A DNA stretch of 55,960 bases, taken from positions 1 to 55,960 of the forward strand of contig JABURS010000031.1 in assembly GCA_014762505.1 (NCBI GenBank), read 5' to 3'. The stretch's first letter is position 1; each line of letters starts with the position of its first letter. Source of the DNA: Chromatiales bacterium (GTDB lineage Bacteria > Pseudomonadota > Gammaproteobacteria > SpSt-1174). The notes under the pieces are model-generated. The model saw only the letters and a program-made list of their open reading frames with translations. It was not told the origin of the DNA and searched no databases. The position numbers and the translations under genes were made by a program. This document shows positions 7,289 to 15,068 of the stretch, one piece after another.

Positions 7289-10200
7289 ATGCTGATCACC
7301 GATGTCGCCGTCAAGCGCCCCGTCTTCGCGACGGTCATCAGCCTGCTGCTGGTGGCCTTCGGCCTGATCAGCTTCGACCGCCTGCCGCTGCGTGAATACC
7401 CGGACGTGGATCCGCCCATCGTCTCCATCGAGACGACCTATCCCGGCGCCTCGGCGGCGGTGGTGGAGACCAAGATCACCCAGCTCATCGAGGACCGCGT
7501 GAGCGGCATCGAGGGCATCCGCACCATCACCTCGCAAAGTCGCGACGGCCAGTCGTCCACCACCATCGAGTTCACCCTGGACCGCGACATCGACGCGGCC
7601 GCCAACGACGTGCGCGAACGCCTCTCGCGGGTGATCGACAACATCCCGGACGAGGCCGACCCGCCCGAGATATTCAAGGTGGATTCCAACACCGGCGTGA
7701 TCATGTGGCTCAACCTGTCGAGCCCGGTGCTCAACCGCCTGGAGCTCACCGACTACGCCGAGCGCTACCTGGTCGACCGCCTCTCCGTGCTGCCGGGCGT
7801 GGCGCGGGTGCGCGTGGGCGGGCAGCAGCGCTACGCCATGCGCATCTGGCTGAATCGCGAGCAGCTCGCCGCCCACCAGCTCACCGTGGCCGACGTGGAG
7901 GCCGCCCTGCGCGAGCAGAACGTGGAGCTGCCGGCCGGACGGCTGGAGTCGGTGGACCGCGAGTTCACCGTGCGCACCGAGCGCGTATACAACAATGTGG
8001 ACGACTTCCGCGGCCTGGTGCTGGCCCGCGGTGCGGACGGGCACCAGGTGCGGCTGGCCGACGTGGCGCGCGTGGAGCGGGCGGCCGAGGACCTGCGCAA
8101 CGAGCTGCGCGGCAACGGCGTGAACATGGTGGGCCTGGGCATCACCCGCCAGTCCACCGCCAACACCCTGGAGGTGGCGCAGGCGGTGAAGGCCGAGGCC
8201 GAGCGCATCCGCGCCGAGCTGCCCGAGGCCATCACGCTCAGCCAGAGCTACGACACCTCGGTGTTCATCCAGGAGGCCATCGACGAGGTGTACAAGACCC
8301 TGGGCATCGCCACGGCGCTGGTGGTGCTGGTGATCTATCTCTTCCTCGGCAACCTGCGCGCCATGTTCGTGCCGGCGGTGACGGTGCCGGTCTCGCTCAT
8401 CGCCGCCTCCATCGTGCTCTACGCCCTGGGCTTTTCCATCAACCTGCTCACGCTGCTCGCCCTGGTGCTGGCCATCGGCCTGGTGGTGGACGACGCCATC
8501 ATCATGCTGGAGAACATCCACCGGCGCATCGAGCAGGGCGAGCCGCCGCTGCTGGCCGCCTATCGCGGTGCGCGCCAGGTGGGCTTCGCCATCGTCGCCA
8601 CCACCCTGGTGCTGATCTCGGTGTTCGTGCCCATCGCCTTCCTCGAGGGCAGTACCGGTCGGCTCTTCACCGAGTTCGCGCTGGCCATCGCCGGGGCCGT
8701 GGCCTTCTCCAGCATCGTCGCGCTCACGCTCTCGCCGGTGATGTGCTCCAAACTGCTCAAGCCGCATGCCGCACCGGCCGGTTTCTACGGCTGGCTGGAG
8801 CGGGGCTTCGACCGGCTGGCCGCCGTGTATCGGGGCAGCCTCGAGGCGGTGCTCGACCGGCCGCTGTGGGTGGGGCTCACGCTGGTACTGATCCTGGCCA
8901 GCGTGCTGGGCCTGCTGCGCCTGGTGCCCACCGAGTTCACGCCCAAGGAGGACCGCGGGGCCTTCTTCGTGCTGGTCACGGCGCCCGAGGGCACCAGCTA
9001 CGAGAAGACCGTGAGCTACATGCGCGAGATCGAGGCGCGCATGATGCCGATGCTCGAGAGCGGCGAGGCCACCCGCGTGCTGGCGCGGGTGCCCGGCAGC
9101 TTCGGTTCCACCGAGGTGGTGAACACGGCGCGCGGCATCGTGGTGCTCGCGCCCTTCGGCGAGCGGCGCAACGGCTACGAGATCATGGCCGAGCTGTCGG
9201 GCCGCTTCGCCGACGTGCCCGGCGTGCGCGCCATCCCGGTGATGCGCCGAGGCATCGGCGGCGGTGGCGAGAGCCAGGCCGTGCAGTTCGTCATCGGCGG
9301 CCCCTCCTACGACGTGCTCGCCGGCTGGCGCGACATCATCCTCGATGCGGCCGCGCAGAATCCGGGCCTCACGGCGCTGGATGCCGACTACAAGGAGACC
9401 CGTCCGCAGGTGCTGGTCACCATCGACAAGACGCGTGCCGCCGATCTCGGCATCTCGCTGGAGCAGATCGGCCGCACCCTGGAGACCATGCTCGGTTCGC
9501 GGCGCGTGACCACCTATATCGAGCGCGGCGAGGAATACGACGTGATCGTCGAGGGCGAGGAGGCCCAGCACCGCACGGTCGAGGACATGAGCAACATCTA
9601 CGTGCGTTCCGAGCGCAGCGGGGAGCTGATCCCGCTGGCCAACCTCGTGACCACGGCGGAGACGGCGGCCTCGTCCACGCTCAACCGCTACAACCGCATC
9701 CGCGCCGTCACCATCACCGCCAACCTGGTGGGCGACTACACCCTGGGCGAGGCGGTGACCTTCCTCGAGGACCTGGTGCGCGAGGAGTTGCCGCCGGAGG
9801 CCCAGGTGGACTACAAGGGCGATGCCCTGGAGCTGAAGGAGTCCGGTGGCTCGGTGCTGTTCATCTTCGCCCTGGCCCTGCTGGTGGCCTACCTGGTGCT
9901 GGCGGCGCAGTTCGAGAGCTTCGTCCATCCCTTCGTCATCATGCTCTCGGTGCCGCTGGCGGTGGCGGGCGGCCTGTTCGGGCTGTATGTCACCGGGCAG
10001 AGTCTCAACATCTACAGCCAGATCGGGCTGATCATGCTCATCGGCCTGGCGGCGAAGAACGGCATCCTCATCGTGGAGTTCGCCAACCAGCTGCGTGACG
10101 AGGGCCGGGCCTTCCGCGAGGCGCTGGTGGAGGCCTCCGCCCTGCGCCTGCGCCCCATCCTGATGACGGCCATCACCACGGTGATGGGGGCGGTGCCGCT

Positions 10201-10399
10201 GATCCTGGCCAGCGGGGCCGGGGCGGAGAGCCGGGTGGTGATCGGCGTGGTGGTCTTCGCCGGCGTGCTGTTCTCCACCCTGTTCACGCTGTACGTGATC
10301 CCGGCCGCCTACCTCCTGCTCGCGCGCAATACCGGCTCGCCGGAGGACACGGCGCATGCCCTCGAACACCTGCAGAAGACCTCCGAGCACCGGGTCTGA
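7289..10399 (+). CDS. RND multidrug-type efflux transporter, inner-membrane pump
   Basis: This 1036-residue protein is a full-length HAE1-class RND permease: a first helix at about residues 10-30, a large periplasmic porter domain, a block of helices at about 335-555, a second porter domain and a last helix block near 860-1020. The proton-relay residues are visible: adjacent Asp pair in AIGLVVDDAIIMLENIHRR and Lys in IGLAAKNGILIVEFANQ. It uses the proton gradient to expel hydrophobic or toxic compounds with the adaptor encoded just upstream. No outer-membrane channel gene is adjacent, so a shared TolC-type protein is likely. Substrate is unknown. Confidence 0.93.
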   Translation: MLITDVAVKRPVFATVISLLLVAFGLISFDRLPLREYPDVDPPIVSIETTYPGASAAVVETKITQLIEDRVSGIEGIRTITSQSRDGQSSTTIEFTLDRDIDAAANDVRERLSRVIDNIPDEADPPEIFKVDSNTGVIMWLNLSSPVLNRLELTDYAERYLVDRLSVLPGVARVRVGGQQRYAMRIWLNREQLAAHQLTVADVEAALREQNVELPAGRLESVDREFTVRTERVYNNVDDFRGLVLARGADGHQVRLADVARVERAAEDLRNELRGNGVNMVGLGITRQSTANTLEVAQAVKAEAERIRAELPEAITLSQSYDTSVFIQEAIDEVYKTLGIATALVVLVIYLFLGNLRAMFVPAVTVPVSLIAASIVLYALGFSINLLTLLALVLAIGLVVDDAIIMLENIHRRIEQGEPPLLAAYRGARQVGFAIVATTLVLISVFVPIAFLEGSTGRLFTEFALAIAGAVAFSSIVALTLSPVMCSKLLKPHAAPAGFYGWLERGFDRLAAVYRGSLEAVLDRPLWVGLTLVLILASVLGLLRLVPTEFTPKEDRGAFFVLVTAPEGTSYEKTVSYMREIEARMMPMLESGEATRVLARVPGSFGSTEVVNTARGIVVLAPFGERRNGYEIMAELSGRFADVPGVRAIPVMRRGIGGGGESQAVQFVIGGPSYDVLAGWRDIILDAAAQNPGLTALDADYKETRPQVLVTIDKTRAADLGISLEQIGRTLETMLGSRRVTTYIERGEEYDVIVEGEEAQHRTVEDMSNIYVRSERSGELIPLANLVTTAETAASSTLNRYNRIRAVTITANLVGDYTLGEAVTFLEDLVREELPPEAQVDYKGDALELKESGGSVLFIFALALLVAYLVLAAQFESFVHPFVIMLSVPLAVAGGLFGLYVTGQSLNIYSQIGLIMLIGLAAKNGILIVEFANQLRDEGRAFREALVEASALRLRPILMTAITTVMGAVPLILASGAGAESRVVIGVVVFAGVLFSTLFTLYVIPAAYLLLARNTGSPEDTAHALEHLQKTSEHRV

Positions 10400-10456
10400 C
10401 CCGGTGCCCGCGCGGGTCGCAGACAATGCCCCGCCCGCGGGGTATGCTTGCCCCCC

Positions 10457-11773
10457 ATGACCGCGACCCTCTCCCCCGATACCCTGCGCCGCTTCCGGCA
10501 GCTGACCTGGACGATCTACGTCGTACTGGTGCTCGGCTACATCTCCGTGTACTTCCACCGCATGGCCCCCGGCGTGGTGGCCTCGGACCTGATGGCGGCC
10601 TTTTCCACCACCGGCGCGGCGCTGGGCTCGCTGGCGGCCATGTATTACTACATCTATACCGCCATGCAGATCCCGGCCGGCGTACTGGCCGACACCATCG
10701 GCATCCGCGGCGCGGTGAGCGTGGGCAACCTGGTGGCGGGGGTGGGCTCCATCCTCTTCGGCCTGGCCGAGAGCTTCGAGGTGGCCGCGGTCGGCCGCTT
10801 CCTGGTGGGGCTGGGCGTGTCCGTGATCTTCGTCAGCCTGATGAAGAGCAACGCCGTGTGGTTCTCCGAGCGCATCTACGGGCGGGTGAGCGGGGTGACC
10901 CTGCTCATCGGCAACCTCGGCTCGGTGCTGGCCGCCGGCCCGCTGGCGGCGCTGCTCGGCTACCTCAGCTGGCGCACGGTGTTCGTCGCCACCGGCCTGT
11001 TTTCGCTGCTGCTGGCCGTGCTCTCCGTCTGGCTGGTACGCAACCGCCCCGAGGACGTGGGCCTGCCCTCCGTGCGCGAGCTGGAGGGCCGCGTCGCGCA
11101 TGCCCCGCGCCGGCACCACTGGCTGCGCGAGCTGCGCTCGCTGTTGTTCAACCCCCGCATCTGGCCGGGCTTTTTCGCCAACTTCGGCCTGGCCGGCGGC
11201 CTGTTCGCCTTCGCCGGGCTGTGGGGCGTGCCACTGTTGCGCGACGTCTTCGGCCTGTCGCGGGGCGACGCCTCGCTCTACACCACGCTGAGCCTGCTGG
11301 GGCTCGCCTTCGGCGCGTTGGCCGCGGGCTGGTTCTCGGACCACCTGGGTCGGCGCAAGCCGGTGCTGGTCGGCAGCGCGCTCATCTACGGGGCCTGCTG
11401 GCTGGCCATGCTGTTCCTGCCCTGGGGGCCGGGCTGGTCGGGGATGCTGCTGTTCGCGCTGCTGGGCTTCACCGGTGCGGGCTTCGTGGTGACCTACCCC
11501 TGCGCCCGCGAGGTGAGCCCGCCGCCCTCGGCCGGCATGGCCATCAGCATCGTCAACACCGGCCTGTTCCTCGGCGCGGCGCTGATGCAGCCGCTGTTCG
11601 GCTGGGCGCTGGACCTGGCCTGGGACGGGGTGCTCGTCGACGGCGTGCGCGTGTACGGCGCGACGGCCTACGACGCCGGCCTGTGGCTGATGTTCGGCTT
11701 CGCCGTCATCGCGCTCGTCGCCACCCTGCGCATCACCGAGACGCGCGGGCGCAACATCACGGTGGCCGACTGA
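10457..11773 (+). CDS. Major facilitator superfamily transporter
   Basis: This 438-residue protein has about 12 transmembrane helices with an MFS loop motif between helices 2 and 3 (GVLADTIGIRGAV) and a related one in the second half (DHLGRRKPVLVG). The sequence YISVYFHRMAPGVVASDL resembles the sugar-phosphate/anion:cation symporter branch. Substrate is not predictable. I chose the ATG at 10457; a TTG three codons earlier is possible. Its stop is immediately followed by the tag start, so the two are co-transcribed. Confidence 0.85.
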   Translation: MTATLSPDTLRRFRQLTWTIYVVLVLGYISVYFHRMAPGVVASDLMAAFSTTGAALGSLAAMYYYIYTAMQIPAGVLADTIGIRGAVSVGNLVAGVGSILFGLAESFEVAAVGRFLVGLGVSVIFVSLMKSNAVWFSERIYGRVSGVTLLIGNLGSVLAAGPLAALLGYLSWRTVFVATGLFSLLLAVLSVWLVRNRPEDVGLPSVRELEGRVAHAPRRHHWLRELRSLLFNPRIWPGFFANFGLAGGLFAFAGLWGVPLLRDVFGLSRGDASLYTTLSLLGLAFGALAAGWFSDHLGRRKPVLVGSALIYGACWLAMLFLPWGPGWSGMLLFALLGFTGAGFVVTYPCAREVSPPPSAGMAISIVNTGLFLGAALMQPLFGWALDLAWDGVLVDGVRVYGATAYDAGLWLMFGFAVIALVATLRITETRGRNITVAD

Positions 11774-11774
11774 G

Positions 11775-12350
11775 ATGACCACGCGTTGCGGCTGGTGCGG
11801 GGACGATCCGCTGTATGTGGCCTATCATGACCGGGAATGGGGCGTGCCCTCGCGCGACGATGCGCACCTGTTCGAGATGCTGCTGCTGGAGGGGGCGCAG
11901 GCGGGCCTGAGCTGGATCACCATCCTGCGCAAGCGCGAGAACTACCGCCAGGCCCTGCATGGCTTCGACCCGGAGCGCATCGCCCGCTACACGGCGCGCG
12001 ACATCGAGCGCCTGATGGGCGACGCCGGCCTGGTGCGCAACCGTCTCAAGCTGGAGTCGGCGGTGCGCAACGCCCGTGCCTTTCTCGCGATGCAGGAGCG
12101 GCACGGCAGCTTCGCCGACTTCCTGTGGGGCTACGTGGACGGTACCCCGGTACAGAACCGCTGGCGCTCGCTGGCCGAGGTGCCGGCGCGTACGCCGCTC
12201 TCGGACCGCCTGGCCCGCGACCTGAAGAAGCTCGGCTTCAACTTCGTGGGCTCCACCATCTGCTATGCCTACCTGCAGTCGGTGGGTCTGGTCAACGACC
12301 ACCTAACCACCTGCTTTCGCCACCGCGAGCTGCGCCGCGAACAGCCATAG
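11775..12350 (+). CDS. tag: DNA-3-methyladenine glycosylase I
   Basis: This 191-residue base-excision repair enzyme removes 3-methyladenine from alkylated DNA. It shows the Tag signature: RCGWCGDDPLYVAYHDREWGVP at the start with the zinc Cys, EGAQAGLSWITILRKRENYR, and the C-terminal zinc ligands in STICYAYLQSVGLVNDH and CFRH. Length is normal for the family. It starts one base after the MFS stop codon. Two hairpins follow, the first a perfect 20-bp palindrome directly at its stop. Confidence 0.95.
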   Translation: MTTRCGWCGDDPLYVAYHDREWGVPSRDDAHLFEMLLLEGAQAGLSWITILRKRENYRQALHGFDPERIARYTARDIERLMGDAGLVRNRLKLESAVRNARAFLAMQERHGSFADFLWGYVDGTPVQNRWRSLAEVPARTPLSDRLARDLKKLGFNFVGSTICYAYLQSVGLVNDHLTTCFRHRELRREQP

Positions 12351-12370
12351 GCCCGTCCGGCCGGACGGGC
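12351..12370. repeat. Perfect 20-bp palindrome after tag, followed by a second hairpin
   Basis: GCCCGTCCGG followed by its exact reverse complement begins at the base after the tag stop codon. About ten bases further (near 12380-12404) lies a second, slightly imperfect GC-rich stem with a TGG loop. No T-run follows, so these are more likely transcript-stabilising or pausing hairpins between tag and rnk than full terminators. Confidence 0.6.
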
Positions 12371-12420
12371 GTGTCGCATCGCCCGCCGGATGGTCCGACG
12401 GGCCTGATAGGAGGAATGAC

Positions 12421-12834
12421 GTGAACAGCAAACCCAAGATCATCGTCTCGGAACAGGACTACGAGCGCCTGGACCGGCTGCTCGACTCCCTGCCGCCGGA
12501 CGGTTTTCCCGGCAAGGCGGCCCTGCGGGCCGAGCTCGAGCGCGCGGAGATCGTGGACCCGAAGGACGTGCCGCCGGACGTGGTCACCATGAACTCCACG
12601 GTCCGCTTCCGGGTGTCCTCCTCCAACGAGGAGTTCCGCCTGACGCTGGTCTACCCGAAGGACCTGGACGCCAGCGGGGAGAAGATCTCCATCCTCGCCC
12701 CGGTGGGCAGCGCGCTGCTGGGGCTCGCCCAGGGCGACGAGATCGAGTGGCCGAGCCCGGGCGGCGGCATGCTGAAGGTGTGCATCGAGGAGGTGGTCTA
12801 CCAGCCGGAGCGGGCGGGGGAGTACCACCGCTAG
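12421..12834 (+). CDS. rnk: Nucleoside diphosphate kinase regulator, GreA/GreB-like
   Basis: This 137-residue protein matches Rnk: a short N-terminal helical part (about residues 1-50, KIIVSEQDYERLDRLLDSLP) and a C-terminal GreA/GreB-type domain (about 50-130) with VTMNSTVRF, FRLTLVYP and ISILAPVGSALLGL. Rnk binds RNA polymerase and influences nucleoside-triphosphate balance. It uses a GTG start preceded by a strong GGAGG site. It is monocistronic, with terminator-type hairpins downstream. Confidence 0.88.
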   Translation: MNSKPKIIVSEQDYERLDRLLDSLPPDGFPGKAALRAELERAEIVDPKDVPPDVVTMNSTVRFRVSSSNEEFRLTLVYPKDLDASGEKISILAPVGSALLGLAQGDEIEWPSPGGGMLKVCIEEVVYQPERAGEYHR

Positions 12835-12944
12835 GCCCGGGGAGGGACGGAGCGGACGGGGTCTGGCGGCCCCGTTTGCCGTTGTGGAGCGACCGGCCCG
12901 CGTGGCGAGACCCGCCGGCAGGGCGCGCTGGGCCGCCATATCGG

Positions 12945-12975
12945 GCCCCCGCGGCAGGGCGCCGGGGGCTTTCTT
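12945..12975 (+). terminator. Intrinsic terminator upstream of the carboxysome promoter
   Basis: A 7-bp stem (GCCCCCG at 12945 / CGGGGGC at 12963) with an 11-base loop is followed by TTTCTT. It insulates the cbbL operon from rnk. A weaker hairpin (ACGGGG / CCCCGT) lies near 12858-12878. Confidence 0.7.
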
Positions 12976-13174
12976 GACAAAGCGCTGTGGGTGGACGAGA
13001 GTTACCCACCCTCAGTCTGCGCGGGGGCGCGCTGTGGCGACCTATAGATTTAAATCTATCCATTGTAAATAAAAGATCGATTGGATTAATGGATAGATCC
13101 TTACCTATGATTCATTCAACTATCAAAAGTTATTAACTGAACTGTCCATTCCAGCAACCGAACAGGAGTTGACC
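12974..13174 (+). promoter_or_regulatory. AT-rich control region of the cbbL carboxysome operon
   Basis: This region is sharply more AT-rich than the flanking genes. It starts with a TTGACA at 12974. A perfect 16-bp palindrome, ATAGATTTAAATCTAT, lies at 13044-13059. An overlapping 11-bp inverted repeat pairs ATCTATCCATT (13054-13064) with AATGGATAGAT (13088-13098). A TNA-N7-TNA motif of the CbbR type lies at 13123-13135. These are good candidates for CbbR/LysR binding and the operon promoter; start site and binding are not shown by sequence alone. Confidence 0.65.
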
Positions 13175-14590
13175 ATGGCTCAAAAAAAGTATGACGCGGG
13201 TGTAAAAGAATACCGCGACATGTATTGGACGCCGGACTACGTTCCGCTCGACACCGACCTCCTGGCCTGCTTCAAGTGCACTGGTCAGCCGGGCGTCCCG
13301 CGCGAGGAAGTCGCCGCTGCTGTGGCCGCTGAGTCCTCCACGGGTACCTGGAGCACCGTGTGGTCCGAACTCCTGACGGACATGGAGTTCTACAAGGGCC
13401 GCGCCTACCGCATCGAAGACGTGCCGGGCGACTCCGAGTCCTTCTATGCCTTCATCGCCTACCCGATCGACCTGTTCGAAGAAGGTTCGGTTGTGAACGT
13501 GCTGACCTCCCTGGTCGGTAACGTGTTCGGCTTCAAGGCCCTCAAGCACCTGCGTCTGGAAGACATCCGCTTCCCGATCGCCTACATCAAGACCTGCGGT
13601 GGCCCGCCGGCCGGTATCACCGTCGAGCGCGACCGTCTGAACAAGTACGGCCGTCCGATGCTGGGTGCCACCATCAAGCCGAAGCTGGGTCTGTCCGCCA
13701 AGAACTACGGCCGTGCCGTGTACGAATGTCTGCGCGGCGGTCTGGACCTGACCAAGGACGACGAAAACGTCAACTCCCAGCCGTTCATGCGCTGGCGCGA
13801 CCGTTTCGAATTCGTCGCCGAGGCCATCCAGAAGGCCGAGGCCGAAACCGGCGAGCGCAAGGGTCACTACCTGAACGTGACCGCTTCCACCCCGGAAGAG
13901 ATGTACAAGCGCGCCGAGTTCGCCAAGGAATGTGGCGTGCCGATCATCATGCACGACTTCCTGACCGGTGGCTTCACCGCCAACACCGGCCTGGCCAACT
14001 GGTGCCGCGACAACGGCATGCTGCTGCACATCCACCGCGCCATGCACGCCGTTATCGACCGTCATCCGAAGCACGGTATCCACTTCCGCGTCCTGGCCAA
14101 GTGCCTGCGTCTGTCCGGTGGTGACCACCTGCATACCGGTACCGTCGTCGGCAAGCTGGAAGGCGACCGCGCCTCCACCCTGGGCTTCGTCGACCAGCTG
14201 CGCGAATCCTTCGTGCCGGAAGACCGCTCCCGCGGTGTGTTCTTCGACCAGGATTGGGGTTCCCTGCCGGGCGTGTTCGCCGTGGCCTCCGGTGGTATCC
14301 ACGTGTGGCACATGCCGGCGCTGGTCACCATCTTCGGTGACGACTCCGTCCTGCAGTTCGGTGGTGGTACCCAGGGTCATCCGTGGGGCAACGCCGCTGG
14401 CGCCGCCGCCAACCGCGTCGCGCTGGAAGCCTGCGTCAAGGCCCGCAACGAAGGCCGTGAGCTCGAGCGCGAAGCGCGCGACATCATGACCGAGGCCGCC
14501 GCGCACAGCCCCGAGCTGGCCATCGCGATGGAAACCTGGAAGGAAATCAAGTTCGAGTTCGAGACCGTCGACAAGCTGGACGTGGCCTAA
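13175..14590 (+). CDS. cbbL: Form IA RuBisCO large subunit
   Basis: This 471-residue protein is the catalytic subunit of ribulose-1,5-bisphosphate carboxylase, which fixes CO2 inside the carboxysome. Visible active-site motifs are [13 protein letters not shown] (Lys175 region), [11 protein letters not shown] with the carbamylated Lys, the loop-6 GKLEGD, and [12 protein letters not shown] near the end. Sequence and context mark the carboxysomal form IA. The start is the ATG at 13175 after AGGAG; the family begins [13 protein letters not shown]. Codon choice is strongly biased to C-ending codons, as in a highly expressed gene. It is first in the operon, with cbbS 55 bases downstream. Confidence 0.98.
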   Translation: MAQKKYDAGVKEYRDMYWTPDYVPLDTDLLACFKCTGQPGVPREEVAAAVAAESSTGTWSTVWSELLTDMEFYKGRAYRIEDVPGDSESFYAFIAYPIDLFEEGSVVNVLTSLVGNVFGFKALKHLRLEDIRFPIAYIKTCGGPPAGITVERDRLNKYGRPMLGATIKPKLGLSAKNYGRAVYECLRGGLDLTKDDENVNSQPFMRWRDRFEFVAEAIQKAEAETGERKGHYLNVTASTPEEMYKRAEFAKECGVPIIMHDFLTGGFTANTGLANWCRDNGMLLHIHRAMHAVIDRHPKHGIHFRVLAKCLRLSGGDHLHTGTVVGKLEGDRASTLGFVDQLRESFVPEDRSRGVFFDQDWGSLPGVFAVASGGIHVWHMPALVTIFGDDSVLQFGGGTQGHPWGNAAGAAANRVALEACVKARNEGRELEREARDIMTEAAAHSPELAIAMETWKEIKFEFETVDKLDVA

Positions 14591-14645
14591 GGCCGCGTCC
14601 GCTCCCGGTCCGTAACCGCAACCGAATTCTTACGAGGAATAGAAC

Positions 14646-14987
14646 ATGGCAAACTTTGAAATGGGTGATTACCAGACCGCCCAGACGCTGGAAACCTTCG
14701 GCTTCCTGCCCAAGCTGAACCCGGAAGAGATCCAGGCCCAGATCGCCTACATCATCGCCCAGGGCTGGACCCCGGCCATCGAGCACGAGCATCCGAGCCA
14801 GTCCGGTAACCACTACTGGACCATGTGGAAGCTGCCGTTCTTCGGCCAGACCGACGTCAACTCCGTGCTGGCTGAGCTGGACGCCTGCCGTCGCAAGTAT
14901 CCGGATCACCATGTCCGTCTGCTTGGCTACGACAACTACTCGCAGAGCCAGGGCTCCTGCTTCGTGGTTTACGAAGGTCGCAGCTAA
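14646..14987 (+). CDS. cbbS: Form IA RuBisCO small subunit
   Basis: This 113-residue protein caps the L8S8 enzyme. It shows the form IA pattern: TFGFLPKLNPEEI, the Tyr-Ile-Ile region, EHEHPSQSGNHYWTMWKLP and the C-terminal YDNYSQSQGSCFVVY. Length and position behind cbbL are typical for alpha-carboxysomes. A GAGGAAT ribosome-binding site precedes the ATG. A strong hairpin lies between it and csoS2. Confidence 0.98.
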   Translation: MANFEMGDYQTAQTLETFGFLPKLNPEEIQAQIAYIIAQGWTPAIEHEHPSQSGNHYWTMWKLPFFGQTDVNSVLAELDACRRKYPDHHVRLLGYDNYSQSQGSCFVVYEGRS

Positions 14988-15003
14988 TCGATGAGTGGAT
15001 TCA

Positions 15004-15029
15004 CGGTCGCCCCGTTCTCGGGGCGGCCG
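15004..15029 (+). promoter_or_regulatory. Stem-loop between cbbS and csoS2
   Basis: An 11-bp stem (one G-T wobble) with a TTCT loop lies 17 bases after the cbbS stop, with no T-run following. Known alpha-carboxysome operons carry a stem-loop here that helps keep cbbLS transcripts far above shell-gene transcripts. The same role is inferred here. Confidence 0.65.
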
Positions 15030-15068
15030 CCACGATCAGAAACGAATTTCGACGCGACGGGGTTAACG

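Noticed and set aside
6296-11782. A single minus-strand reading frame of about 1,800 codons opposite the RND and MFS genes
   Set aside because: It is rich in His, Gln, Arg, Gly and Ala with no domain, and mirrors the codon bias of well-recognised plus-strand genes; it is an antisense shadow of GC-rich DNA.
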